A stretch of DNA of 19,882 bases from Mageeibacillus sp. UBA5442 (GTDB taxonomy: Bacteria > Bacillota > Clostridia > Saccharofermentanales > DTU023), in contig DIRG01000045.1 in the NCBI GenBank assembly GCA_002427475.1, forward strand, positions 1 to 19,882, given 5' to 3'. The position numbers and the translations under genes were made by a program. Below, piece after piece: positions 1-8,800 of the stretch (the first letter of the stretch is position 1; each line of letters opens with the position of its first letter). The notes below the pieces were generated by a model. That model did no database searches. It saw nothing but the letters and a program-made list of their open reading frames with translations, and was not told where the DNA came from.

Positions 1-75
1 AAACACTCTAAACGAAGCAAAGAGAGGGTCGCCGCACGGGGGCTATTTTATTTGCTTTTAAAACATTAAAACCAC

Positions 76-94
76 AGCTACTAATCAAATAGCT
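76..94 (-). terminator. weak candidate terminator at operon end
   Basis: A short inverted repeat (AGCTA / TAGCT, 9-nt loop) lies just downstream of the stop codon of the last operon gene on the minus strand. It is followed by a T-rich but interrupted stretch (61-74). The stem is only 5 bp and AT-rich, so this is a weak candidate. No better terminator for the operon is visible before the window edge. Confidence 0.25.
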
Positions 95-97
95 TTA

Positions 98-2494
98 TTA
101 TTCGACTTGCTCTAGCTTCGAGAACAATCTATGAAAGCGGAAAGCCTTCAGACGCTTCAGACCGGCACTTCGCTCTTTCAGCAGCTGGTGGATTTCACTC
201 GTAAATCTTTGCATAGTCTGCCTTTTAGCCAACTCTACAGTCTGCTCAGAGTATGCAGCCTCTTCATAGATATAGAAGGCAGATTCAAGACTACTAGCGG
301 CAAGACCCGTCTTCGTATCTACATCACTTGTCAGCAGCTCAAGCAACCAAATCCCCTGTACATCTTGCCCTAGCACTTGCAATGCCTCTATTGCGGAAGC
401 AAACATTGTAATAACTGCCACAGTATTATTTGCGTGAGTACAGTCAGCCACGTTTTGCTTTAGCCAGCGCCTGTACCTAAGATACCGTCGTAGAAGGAAG
501 ATGACAAAAGCCGCAAGCAAGAGCAAGACATTCAGAAGCAGGAAGGTCTGAAACCCGCGTGAAGCAACAAATCTCTCCTTTAGCTCATCCGGCCTGTCAG
601 GCTGCTCCTCACTAACATCACCCTCCGGGGCAAAAGCTTCCTCAGGCACAGTATCCGGGCCGGACACACCTTCCAAAGAATCCGCCTCCTCCATTAAGCC
701 GAAATACGGCGGTGTGACCTCCACCGGTATCCAGCCCACACCGGCTTGGTAAACCTCAACCCAAGCATGAGCATGCGTGCCGTCTAGCAAAAAAGCAGTA
801 TTATCAGCTGAATCTGCCACATCAGCGGGCGTCAACAAATAACCTTCCACGTAGCGAGCCGGGATACCACTGTAGCGAAACATAATAGTAGCAGCGCTTG
901 CATAGTGCGGCGAATATCCTGTTTTGTCTAAGAGCAGAAAATCATAAATAAAATCGCCACTTCCTGAGCTTGTCGGTTCGGCAGAGTATGAAGTTTCTTC
1001 AGTCAAGTAAGAGATAATAGTTTGCTTAATCGCTGCATAGGATGCAGCCTCCTCCTGTATCAAAACATCAGCCAAATACTCATCAAGCCACTTTTCAGTA
1101 CTCTCCGGTATATCCGTGTATTGCTCATAGACGTAACGAGCGTAATTACTTTCCATCAACAAAAAAGGCTCGACAGATAACATGTTTTCATTATTGTCTT
1201 TGTACAGTTCCTGAATCAAATCAGGATAGCGCTTAACCTGATTGGGTAGCGAATAGTAAGAATACTCACGCTTACCCCGCCAACCATCGCTTTTTAAAGC
1301 TGCATCACCAATTCCGGTCGGTGCTAACAGCTCGTCATCTGCAGCATAAAGTTCGTACGGAGCATAGATATTCCTACTGCTCGCCCCTACATTCTTAATT
1401 GTCATTGCGAAGATCTTTTCTCTGCTTTCTTCTGCACTAACGAGAGCAGCATCTGCCAACTGTTTTTGTCCGTAAAAACTATCTGCATGCAACCAATAAA
1501 ATGTATCCGCATACTCGTATAAAACTTCTGACTCCAAGGGAGTCCAACCACTGCCGCTATATGTACTGCCAACATAGCCGCGCAGCCACAGCGAATCAGG
1601 CTTGGCCATAGTCACTTCCAAAGCCGTTTCATTGGAGGGCGCAAAATCGGGCAGATCAGTGAAATCACCATCCGGCAAGCCTAAACCGGCATCTAAACCA
1701 AAGCGAAACCTGTCAACATCACGGATAAACTTCTCGCCCCTTGCTGCCAGCGGATTTTCTTCGGGCAAGGGCAAAGCGAAAAATAGCAAACTCGCTACAA
1801 GCACGAATAATAAAGCAGCAAGAAGAGCAAGTCTGCGGTAAGAAGATTTTGAGGCTAGATAGAAATTCTTGCGCCGATCATAAACCTGCGCCAACACAAG
1901 AAAAATTGCTAAGAACAGCAGAGCAAGCCGGAGAACATTTAGCTCCAATTTGAAAAACACATGAGAAAAAACGAAAAGTGCGCCTAAGTGCAAAGAGACT
2001 AGGACATCTCTGGCATGAGCCACATAACTGCTCAGCAAAGCAAGTAGCGTAAAGACAGGAACAAAAAACAATGTAGCTACCAAGCTGTAATCACTCTCAG
2101 CTACCGTCACATCATAAAGGGGGTATATCCTACCAAAGCGCCGTCCCAATATTTCTCCCATATGATTTGCAGCTAAACGCAAGCCGTTAAGCATATCGCT
2201 CCGCAAAACTAATACGAAAACAAAAACCCACAATAATGCAAACAAAAGCCCCAAGAGACTCATTTTTGACTGCAAGATAATGACAAATACAAGACAGGCC
2301 ACACTGCCTACAGTTAGCAGAACCGCTACCGAAACCTCCGGCATGAAACCTTCTAGCAGACTGACACTTAAAGCTAAGAAAAAGAGCAGCGCAATCAGAC
2401 CATTAAACAACATCCCGACTAGCCGATGGCTCCACGTCCGACGCGGCTCCTGTATAGAAAATTTCAGATTTTCACTGCTCTTTGCTTTTGTCAT
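98..2494 (-). CDS. membrane transglutaminase-like protein, probably catalytically altered
   Basis: This 798-residue protein has the layout of TgpA/YebA-type membrane transglutaminase-like proteins. There is a hydrophobic N-terminal part with several membrane helices (about residues 25-245), an extracellular region, a transglutaminase-like core (about 485-600), a Pro/Glu/Asp-rich linker, one more membrane helix (about 655-680) and a basic cytoplasmic tail. The core is recognised from GYSPHYASA (526-534), the HAWVEVY block (His576) and WIPVEVTPP (588-596). In active members the first motif reads GYCxHxA and the last WxPVDPTP. Here the nucleophile position is Ser528 (codon TCG at 911-913) and the Asp position is Glu592, so ordinary Cys-His-Asp chemistry looks lost. 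It is the last gene of the operon, 9 nt after the DUF58 gene, the usual partner of such proteins. A substrate-binding or scaffold role is an inference. Confidence 0.88.
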   Translation of the reverse strand: MTKAKSSENLKFSIQEPRRTWSHRLVGMLFNGLIALLFFLALSVSLLEGFMPEVSVAVLLTVGSVACLVFVIILQSKMSLLGLLFALLWVFVFVLVLRSDMLNGLRLAANHMGEILGRRFGRIYPLYDVTVAESDYSLVATLFFVPVFTLLALLSSYVAHARDVLVSLHLGALFVFSHVFFKLELNVLRLALLFLAIFLVLAQVYDRRKNFYLASKSSYRRLALLAALLFVLVASLLFFALPLPEENPLAARGEKFIRDVDRFRFGLDAGLGLPDGDFTDLPDFAPSNETALEVTMAKPDSLWLRGYVGSTYSGSGWTPLESEVLYEYADTFYWLHADSFYGQKQLADAALVSAEESREKIFAMTIKNVGASSRNIYAPYELYAADDELLAPTGIGDAALKSDGWRGKREYSYYSLPNQVKRYPDLIQELYKDNNENMLSVEPFLLMESNYARYVYEQYTDIPESTEKWLDEYLADVLIQEEAASYAAIKQTIISYLTEETSYSAEPTSSGSGDFIYDFLLLDKTGYSPHYASAATIMFRYSGIPARYVEGYLLTPADVADSADNTAFLLDGTHAHAWVEVYQAGVGWIPVEVTPPYFGLMEEADSLEGVSGPDTVPEEAFAPEGDVSEEQPDRPDELKERFVASRGFQTFLLLNVLLLLAAFVIFLLRRYLRYRRWLKQNVADCTHANNTVAVITMFASAIEALQVLGQDVQGIWLLELLTSDVDTKTGLAASSLESAFYIYEEAAYSEQTVELAKRQTMQRFTSEIHQLLKERSAGLKRLKAFRFHRLFSKLEQVE

Positions 2495-2503
2495 TCCGCC
2501 ACC

Positions 2504-3673
2504 CTAAATCGTTAATACAAACAATTCCTTCTCATAATTATCCGGCGAACAGTAATAGATCCTTGCGTTTCCCGTCTGTTCACTCTCACCCCCGCCCTCG
2601 TGCTGACACACAATCGCCGTCAACAACGTGTCAGGAGAACATGTAGATAAGTCTCCTTGCAATTTAGTCGAGATATATATCAAGTGCTCAAAATCGTTGA
2701 AAGCCTTGCTTTCTCGAAGGGCTTGCAAACTGTCTAGAGAATCACAAGCAAAGTTGACACGCAACAACTTGTCAGCCACAGCGCTCAAATCATCAACGCT
2801 ACTAATATGTTCATGGAAAAATCCCTCTTCCTCTCGATCCATCCAAGCAATCTCGTAAGCAATTTGCTCTTCCGACATCTGCTGACAAACGGACTGGGTA
2901 ATTTCAAGCAAGGCATCAAGAACGTCTGCTTCCGCTTCGACTTCCGGCTGCAAACCGGTCTCTAACAATACTAAGAAAGACTGATGCACCGGCAAACTTG
3001 CCTCTTTGATCAGAATTTCATCAAACTTGCTTGAAAGTTTCCAATGAATCCGCTGCAAACTATCGCCCGGCAGGTATTCTCGTATGGCAAAGGTTTCACT
3101 CGGATCAAAACCCGCCTTATGCTGAGAATATTCCACTGCCTCGAGATCCTGTGCCAAATGAGTCGTAAGTGCCAGGTTTATAGAAAAAGTGTCGGGCATC
3201 ACAACCGTTTCACCGCTAGTTGTGCAAGGAACATTGACAGCAGTCAAACCGAAGACATCATAAATTTTAAGCGAAGCTAGCTGCACTCGCAGGCACCCGC
3301 AGTAGCGGCTGCTTAAGTTGAAATTTACGTTACGTTCCTTTTTCTCGGGAAGAGAGAAGAGCAGCTCGGGTTCCAGAACTTCTCCGGTCAAAGTGTTTTC
3401 GCAATATAGGCGGCAGTGAACAGGAGCCAGAGGTAGCCGCCTTGCGTTGAACAGATTCAAGCTGCAAGTTATTTCTTCCTCTTTAGCAGCTAATTGGGAT
3501 GCACTAATAGAGGCTGAAATTTTGCGTGCTGACATTTGATTAAGCCCGATAAGCAAAAGTGGCAAAAATATTGTCAGCACAAGAACGAGCAACGCCACAG
3601 AACTATCTGAAAACAGCAGAAAAGCAACAGCTGCTAAAATAAATAAACACCATACAATTCTTGATTTAAGCAT
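2504..3673 (-). CDS. DUF58 domain protein
   Basis: This 389-residue protein has two adjacent N-terminal membrane helices (about residues 6-45) and a beta-rich middle part. The DUF58 signature lies at about 188-222, where a GFDPSETFAIREYLPGDS stretch leads into the conserved RIHWKLSSK. The C-terminal part resembles a degenerate von Willebrand A-like fold, as usual in the family. DUF58 proteins are commonly encoded beside MoxR ATPases and transglutaminase-like membrane proteins, and all three are present here. They are thought to act with the MoxR ATPase in assembly or regulation of envelope complexes, but the mechanism is not established. The start is supported by an AAGGAG ribosome binding site just upstream of the ATG. 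It lies 32 nt after the DUF4430 gene and 9 nt before the transglutaminase-like gene, so it is cotranscribed. Confidence 0.9.
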   Translation of the reverse strand: MLKSRIVWCLFILAAVAFLLFSDSSVALLVLVLTIFLPLLLIGLNQMSARKISASISASQLAAKEEEITCSLNLFNARRLPLAPVHCRLYCENTLTGEVLEPELLFSLPEKKERNVNFNLSSRYCGCLRVQLASLKIYDVFGLTAVNVPCTTSGETVVMPDTFSINLALTTHLAQDLEAVEYSQHKAGFDPSETFAIREYLPGDSLQRIHWKLSSKFDEILIKEASLPVHQSFLVLLETGLQPEVEAEADVLDALLEITQSVCQQMSEEQIAYEIAWMDREEEGFFHEHISSVDDLSAVADKLLRVNFACDSLDSLQALRESKAFNDFEHLIYISTKLQGDLSTCSPDTLLTAIVCQHEGGGESEQTGNARIYYCSPDNYEKELFVLTI

Positions 3674-3705
3674 GAATCTCCTTCACTAGGCGCAACCTTC
3701 CGGAG

Positions 3706-5832
3706 CTATCTTCCGGTTAGGGTGAAGCGCATTTTGCAAATATCTCCGTCTTGAGGAAACTCATTTGAGAGGCCTCTTATGCTGACCCCATTTAAAGTAA
3801 ACAGCCAACCTGACGCGCTAGTGAAGTCACCTATACCTAAACTGTTGATATCGTAGCTCCCATGCCAAATTCCTGCTCCACCGGCCTCATCTAAACGTGC
3901 TCTCTCTTCATCACTGATCATTCCCTGATCCCAGCCGGCTAACATGTTTTTCTTAATAATGGCTTGTAAATACATCGCATAGTTTGACTCTCCTGAATAA
4001 ACCACCTGAAAACCATGCTGCTTCAAGAGCTCGAGCACGGCATAAGACAGCGGCTCGTCTTGGTAAATTTCCACGTAGCCCGCTGCCAGCATGGGGAGCC
4101 CTATAGCCGAGGCATCTATAGACAAATAAATACTGCCAATCGGCTCCTCCGGTAAGTCTTGGGGTATGTAGTAAACCTTGTATTGATAGTCAATTTCATA
4201 GAGCTCGTCTGTGACAAGAACCAAATCAATCGTATTAAGTCCTTCATGCAAGTAAACTGAATAGCAGAGTAGCCCCATGATGTCTTCACGCATCATGACT
4301 CGAGTTTTGTTTGAAATTTTGCTCGTATGATAGACATACACTTTATGTTCTGTGAGTGGGTATGCATCACCGTTAGTATCTACAGTATGCGGCGTGAGCT
4401 TAAAGTCCAGAACCGGATTATGAACTATAGTTTCGAGTCCGATATTAGAATTGGGCGAAGTCTTTTCCCTGACAATAGGTGGAGTATCCTCTCCTTGTCC
4501 TATTAGAATCTGGTATTGCACAGTCTTGAACTCTGTAGCATTGTTCTGGATATTTGACCCCCGAGCCACGATTGTTATCGTTCTCAAACCCAAAGGTAAG
4601 CCATCTATAACGATCTTGTCGTGATCACCGCCCAGAAGTGAATGAATCAATTGCTTACCGAGGTAAACGTCCATTCTTATCCCTGCTACAGATTCACCGC
4701 TTTTCGCATCCTCCACTCGCGTAGAGAAACTGATGTTTTTTTCATAGTGAACATACGCACTGCCCCTGCGATGGTCCATTTCTGCAAGTTCGGGACTGTA
4801 AACGTGGATCTTACTTTCTGTGTAAACAACGGTTTTTACCAGCTCAGTCCTATTCCAGCCGGGGGAGGTAGCGACGAAACGGATCGTATTCTCACCTTTG
4901 CCCAGTGTAGCTCGCACTTTATTGTTTTCGTCAAAAGTCAAAAGTCGTTCTCTGCCGGCCGGAGTCTTAAGATAAACCTGCATATGGGCATCAGACGGTT
5001 CTGTCTCAAAGTGGAAGCTAATTGTCGGATTATCATACTCCGGCTTCAGATCTGTCTCAATATAAATTTCCTGCGGATCACGCAAAAACACCACTGACGG
5101 TTCTGCAGCTCGCTCAAAGGTCTTTGTCGTGCCGTTCGGCAATTCATAAGTCACTCTTACAGAGATTCGATTTTCACCGGACTTTAGGTTAAGCCATCCT
5201 TTAGCTGCTAAGCCGCCGAAATGAGATACAGTTTCCCCATTATTAAGTAGTAGAATATTCGTCACTTTCAGCTGAGGGAAAATATGAGTGATCTTGTAAA
5301 AGCACCTAGGATCATCCGGTGTATAGGGTTCCTTGAGATCAACGATATCTACAAAAAAGTAATTGACGTCTGTCGGCAATACAAAGCTATCGGAGCCGGG
5401 AGAGTCACTAAGATCCGAATCTTCTGTGCCGGTGTCATCAGGTCTTCCCGAATCGGCTGGCTGTTTCGGGCCGCCCTCCGCACCTTCCTCGGGCTCATTG
5501 AAATCCGGTTCCGTTTTAGTCTCACCCTCTTGCTCAGGGCTCTGTTCTTCCGGCTCTTTAGTCTGTTCGCTAAACTCAGGTTCTTCCGGCTCTTGTTCAC
5601 TTTGCTCCGCTTCCGAAACATCTGTCTCCAGATCAAAGATCTCTTCATCAATTTGTGTTTTGGCAGCATTAATTAATGGAATTCTTGGTGGGCTTACTTT
5701 TTCACTAAGTGGGTTCTCGGGAGAGACAGTGTTTTGTCGCTGCAGTAATGCAAAGCTGCCTAACAAAAGCGCAGATAGCAGTAGGACAATTACAATTCTG
5801 ATTAATGCTCTATGCAGAGATTTTCTCAACAT
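3706..5832 (-). CDS. membrane-anchored surface protein with C-terminal DUF4430 (transcobalamin-type) domain
   Basis: This 708-residue protein has one N-terminal membrane helix (about residues 10-31) with no Cys lipobox, so it is an anchor or signal peptide and not a lipoprotein signal. An acidic Glu/Pro/Asp/Ser-rich spacer (about 60-150) probably spans the cell wall. Several beta-sandwich-like segments follow (about 155-560). The C-terminal domain (about 564-708) matches the DUF4430 pattern: a first strand, the helix SYAVLELLKQHG, then GWLFTLNGVS and a final DGDICKMRFTL strand. DUF4430 is the family of the C-terminal beta domain of animal intrinsic factor and transcobalamin, and also occurs in bacterial surface proteins. 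The alpha/alpha barrel that forms the other half of the B12 pocket in animal carriers is not visible here. Because the operon is headed by a B12 riboswitch, I infer a role in corrinoid binding. Direct binding is unproven. Confidence 0.86.
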   Translation of the reverse strand: MLRKSLHRALIRIVIVLLLSALLLGSFALLQRQNTVSPENPLSEKVSPPRIPLINAAKTQIDEEIFDLETDVSEAEQSEQEPEEPEFSEQTKEPEEQSPEQEGETKTEPDFNEPEEGAEGGPKQPADSGRPDDTGTEDSDLSDSPGSDSFVLPTDVNYFFVDIVDLKEPYTPDDPRCFYKITHIFPQLKVTNILLLNNGETVSHFGGLAAKGWLNLKSGENRISVRVTYELPNGTTKTFERAAEPSVVFLRDPQEIYIETDLKPEYDNPTISFHFETEPSDAHMQVYLKTPAGRERLLTFDENNKVRATLGKGENTIRFVATSPGWNRTELVKTVVYTESKIHVYSPELAEMDHRRGSAYVHYEKNISFSTRVEDAKSGESVAGIRMDVYLGKQLIHSLLGGDHDKIVIDGLPLGLRTITIVARGSNIQNNATEFKTVQYQILIGQGEDTPPIVREKTSPNSNIGLETIVHNPVLDFKLTPHTVDTNGDAYPLTEHKVYVYHTSKISNKTRVMMREDIMGLLCYSVYLHEGLNTIDLVLVTDELYEIDYQYKVYYIPQDLPEEPIGSIYLSIDASAIGLPMLAAGYVEIYQDEPLSYAVLELLKQHGFQVVYSGESNYAMYLQAIIKKNMLAGWDQGMISDEERARLDEAGGAGIWHGSYDINSLGIGDFTSASGWLFTLNGVSIRGLSNEFPQDGDICKMRFTLTGR

Positions 5833-5857
5833 ACTGTCTCTCCCCTATTATAAATAA

Positions 5858-8800
5858 TTACTCAGACTCCTGATCTGGAGTTGCGTCATCTCTCTTCTTT
5901 TTCTTTATCAAAAAGATAGCTACGCCCCCGATAATTGAAAGTCCAATTACAGACAAGAGCAGAATTAGGCCAAGGTTTTCACCTGCGCGTTCAAAGCTTC
6001 TTACAGCTTGTTCAGGCTCTTCTTCGCCCTCTGCGATGACCTGCTGCTCCTCACTCTGCTGTTCGCCCTCACTATCCGCTTCATCAAGCTCTTCCTCTCC
6101 CGGAACAACTTCGACAGTTTCCGGATCCTCTCCTCCTGCCTCAGTCCCTTCGTCCTCAGGAGCAAGCAAAACAGGATCCTTATCTTTATCTTGCTCTGTG
6201 ACCGGCAAGCGGTTTCCGCCATCTCCTGTGGCTGCCAAGTCCTCTGTATCACTGGATAAGTCATCCGAGTCACTTGGCAAGCGATCCGGGCCGTCCGGCT
6301 GTGCAGGCAAAGGCTTAGTTTCGTTATCGTTATCCTTTTCCTCTTCATCCTGCGGTTTGCTCGGACTAGGAGTCGGTGTTTCTTTGTCCGGGGTGGTGTC
6401 CAGCCAAGCATAGGCCAGGATATAAGTGGAAAATCTGCCGGTTTCTATCACTACCTTATTGCTATCAGCATCTGCTTGATTCTTTAAAGAGTACGTACCG
6501 CCACCATGAATATTGAGCATGTAAAATGAACGACCTGTCTCATAGTGTTCTTCCGGCAGCGGAAGCTCGAGTTTAATCTTTTCGTTACCATATAAGCTTG
6601 ACAAATAGAGCGGCTGGCAGCTTTCAATTTCTTTCTTTAATTTAATATCTAGAACATACCCGGTTGATTTGAGCTTAAACTGCTGCAAGCCGGACTCGGC
6701 AAAGAGCTCTTCGGTCGGCGGTATGCGATCTAAAACTGTAGCTTCAACTGTTATGGTGATAGTCGCACCATTTTCAACTGCCTTCAGTTCTTCCAAAGTC
6801 AGGGTGAATGCTTTTAATATATTCTCATCTTCTGTATGAAGAGCGAGAGGTCCTTCAACATTAAGGACAATCCGGTTTTGATCCGTGACAACTTCAGAAG
6901 CCGGCAGCAAATTTTTCGCTGCTTGTTCCAGGAGTTCATAACGCTCCTCTGCGTCGAGCAACATTTGGTAATTTCTGATGGCAGGGCGCAAAACAGGATC
7001 GGATCCATCGTAAGCTATCCGCGCTAAACGTATTTTGCTCAAAGATTCCGAAGTGAAGTCAACGGTGCCGATGGCATTTATTAGACTCTCGAGATCGTCG
7101 ACAGAACGAATCTCTTCGTCATTCAAGACATTGATTGGAACAGAAACAGACGGTCGCGGCAATTTATCAAAGCTAGAACTTGGATTTGAGTCGATATAAT
7201 CATTGGGCGTATAGTTATTGTAAAGTGCGTATGGGAAGCTGATCTCGATGGAGGTCTGCCCAGCAAGAAGCAACTCTTCGCTAACTGTGACGTAAGCGCT
7301 GACATCCCGCTCGAAGCCATTACTATGTTTTGCGATTACCTCAATACCCGTCAGATCAATTATTTCACCCGGATAGTAAACAGTGCGTTCAGGCTTTTGC
7401 CTGAGCTCTAGCTCGTCAATTCTCTGCCCTATAGCCATAATGTAGCTACGGTCAGTTTTCATATACAACGTACCGTACTTGTCCACCTGTAAAGATGAAA
7501 GATTGTACTGGGCGTGGTGCCCTTTCGGCTGAAAGAGTAAGGAAGCCGTCTTAATTCCGCCCAGCGTGTCAAAAATTACAGGTTCCGTAATGCCCGGTTT
7601 ATCGATAATATAGCTGATATTGCCGGGATTAATATTCTCCGTAAAGTACACATAGGCAAAACCGGTCTCTTCTTCTCCTGTTTGTGGATTATGATGCGGA
7701 ACATCAAGATACGCTGCGCTAATTAAACCACTGGATTGTGGGTAACCACGAGTGTTCATTGCATAAACCGGCTGGGATGTTGCAATGTCAATTACTACAA
7801 CGCCGGCTCCGGTAAAGGACTGGAATTGGCCGTTGCCGGATACGCCCATGTACGCTCTGCCATTAAATATTGCCGGTGTCGAAGTACTGGCACCACCAAT
7901 CGAGCCTTGAGCCAGATCGTAAAACTTTCCACTTCCATCTACGCGCACCGAATAAAAAGTATCCTTGGTAGCTAAGCAGTAGCGATCTGTTTCAATATCG
8001 TATGAGACAGAACCGCGGTTCTCCAATGTAAAGAGGTTTGGGATCGTGTCTAGAACTTTTCCTGTCGTCACATCCAAGCAGGTCAAATCGTCGTCTCCCG
8101 ATTGTTCTCCGCCGACAACGACAAACTTCTCGCCCACGTGCGCTCCTGCCCAGTGAAATCCTCTGTTGCGGATCCAACGCCAAGTGGCCTCTTTTTCTTC
8201 ATGCGATTGTGTGGGATCTTCGTCCGTGATTGAGAGGCAAACAAAAGCACCTTCGTTTCTTGTCTGCTGCCAACCGCCATAAATATAACCGTTTTCGACA
8301 TAAAATGGCGACAGTCCCGCTCCACCTATCGGATCATTATAGGTCCAGAGTGAATCCAAAACCATGACTTCTGAGTTTGAATAGCCCACATCGTCTGCAG
8401 TCTGCGGTCTGGGACTTGCATTGAAAGCCTGTAAACCATTTGTAACAGGGGTAAAAATCATGCCGTCAGAATATACAGGCACTAAGCCACCACCGCTGAA
8501 CATGATTCCTTCTGCTAAGAGTTCACCACTTAGCAAATCCAGATACTGCAGTTTATTGCCGGTCATTATTGCCACATAGTCATCTAAGACTATCGGCTGC
8601 CCGACGTGTGACATGCCACTGCTCATATAAGCCCAGAAAAGCTGAGCATCTTCAGCTGAAGTAGGTGTTTCTCTGCTTGTGACACCTGTGTTGTTGTCAC
8701 CTCGAAATTTGTTCCATTCAACGTCTAGTGTTGGATCTATGTTCTCGTTTGGCACAGCCTCTTCAAGTATTAAGTCTATGTGAGTCACTTCAGGATCAGC

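Noticed and set aside
1..97. possible gene or RNA at the left edge
   Set aside because: No open frame with a start site or RNA structure is convincing; only a weak AT-rich hairpin is seen.
4642..5097. 151-residue open frame on the plus strand opposite the DUF4430 gene
   Set aside because: It lies wholly inside a well-supported minus-strand gene, shows no family motif and has no ribosome binding site; it is a shadow frame.
5284..5857. overlapping plus-strand frames of 130 and 164 residues and an antisense 106-residue frame
   Set aside because: They arise from the low-complexity Glu/Pro/Ser-rich segment of the DUF4430 protein read in other frames; the composition is biased and no motifs are present.
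6194..6208. LPVTE in the giant surface protein as a sortase signal
   Set aside because: The last residue is Glu, not Gly, and the hydrophobic helix follows only about 75 residues later instead of directly; anchoring is by the C-terminal membrane helix.
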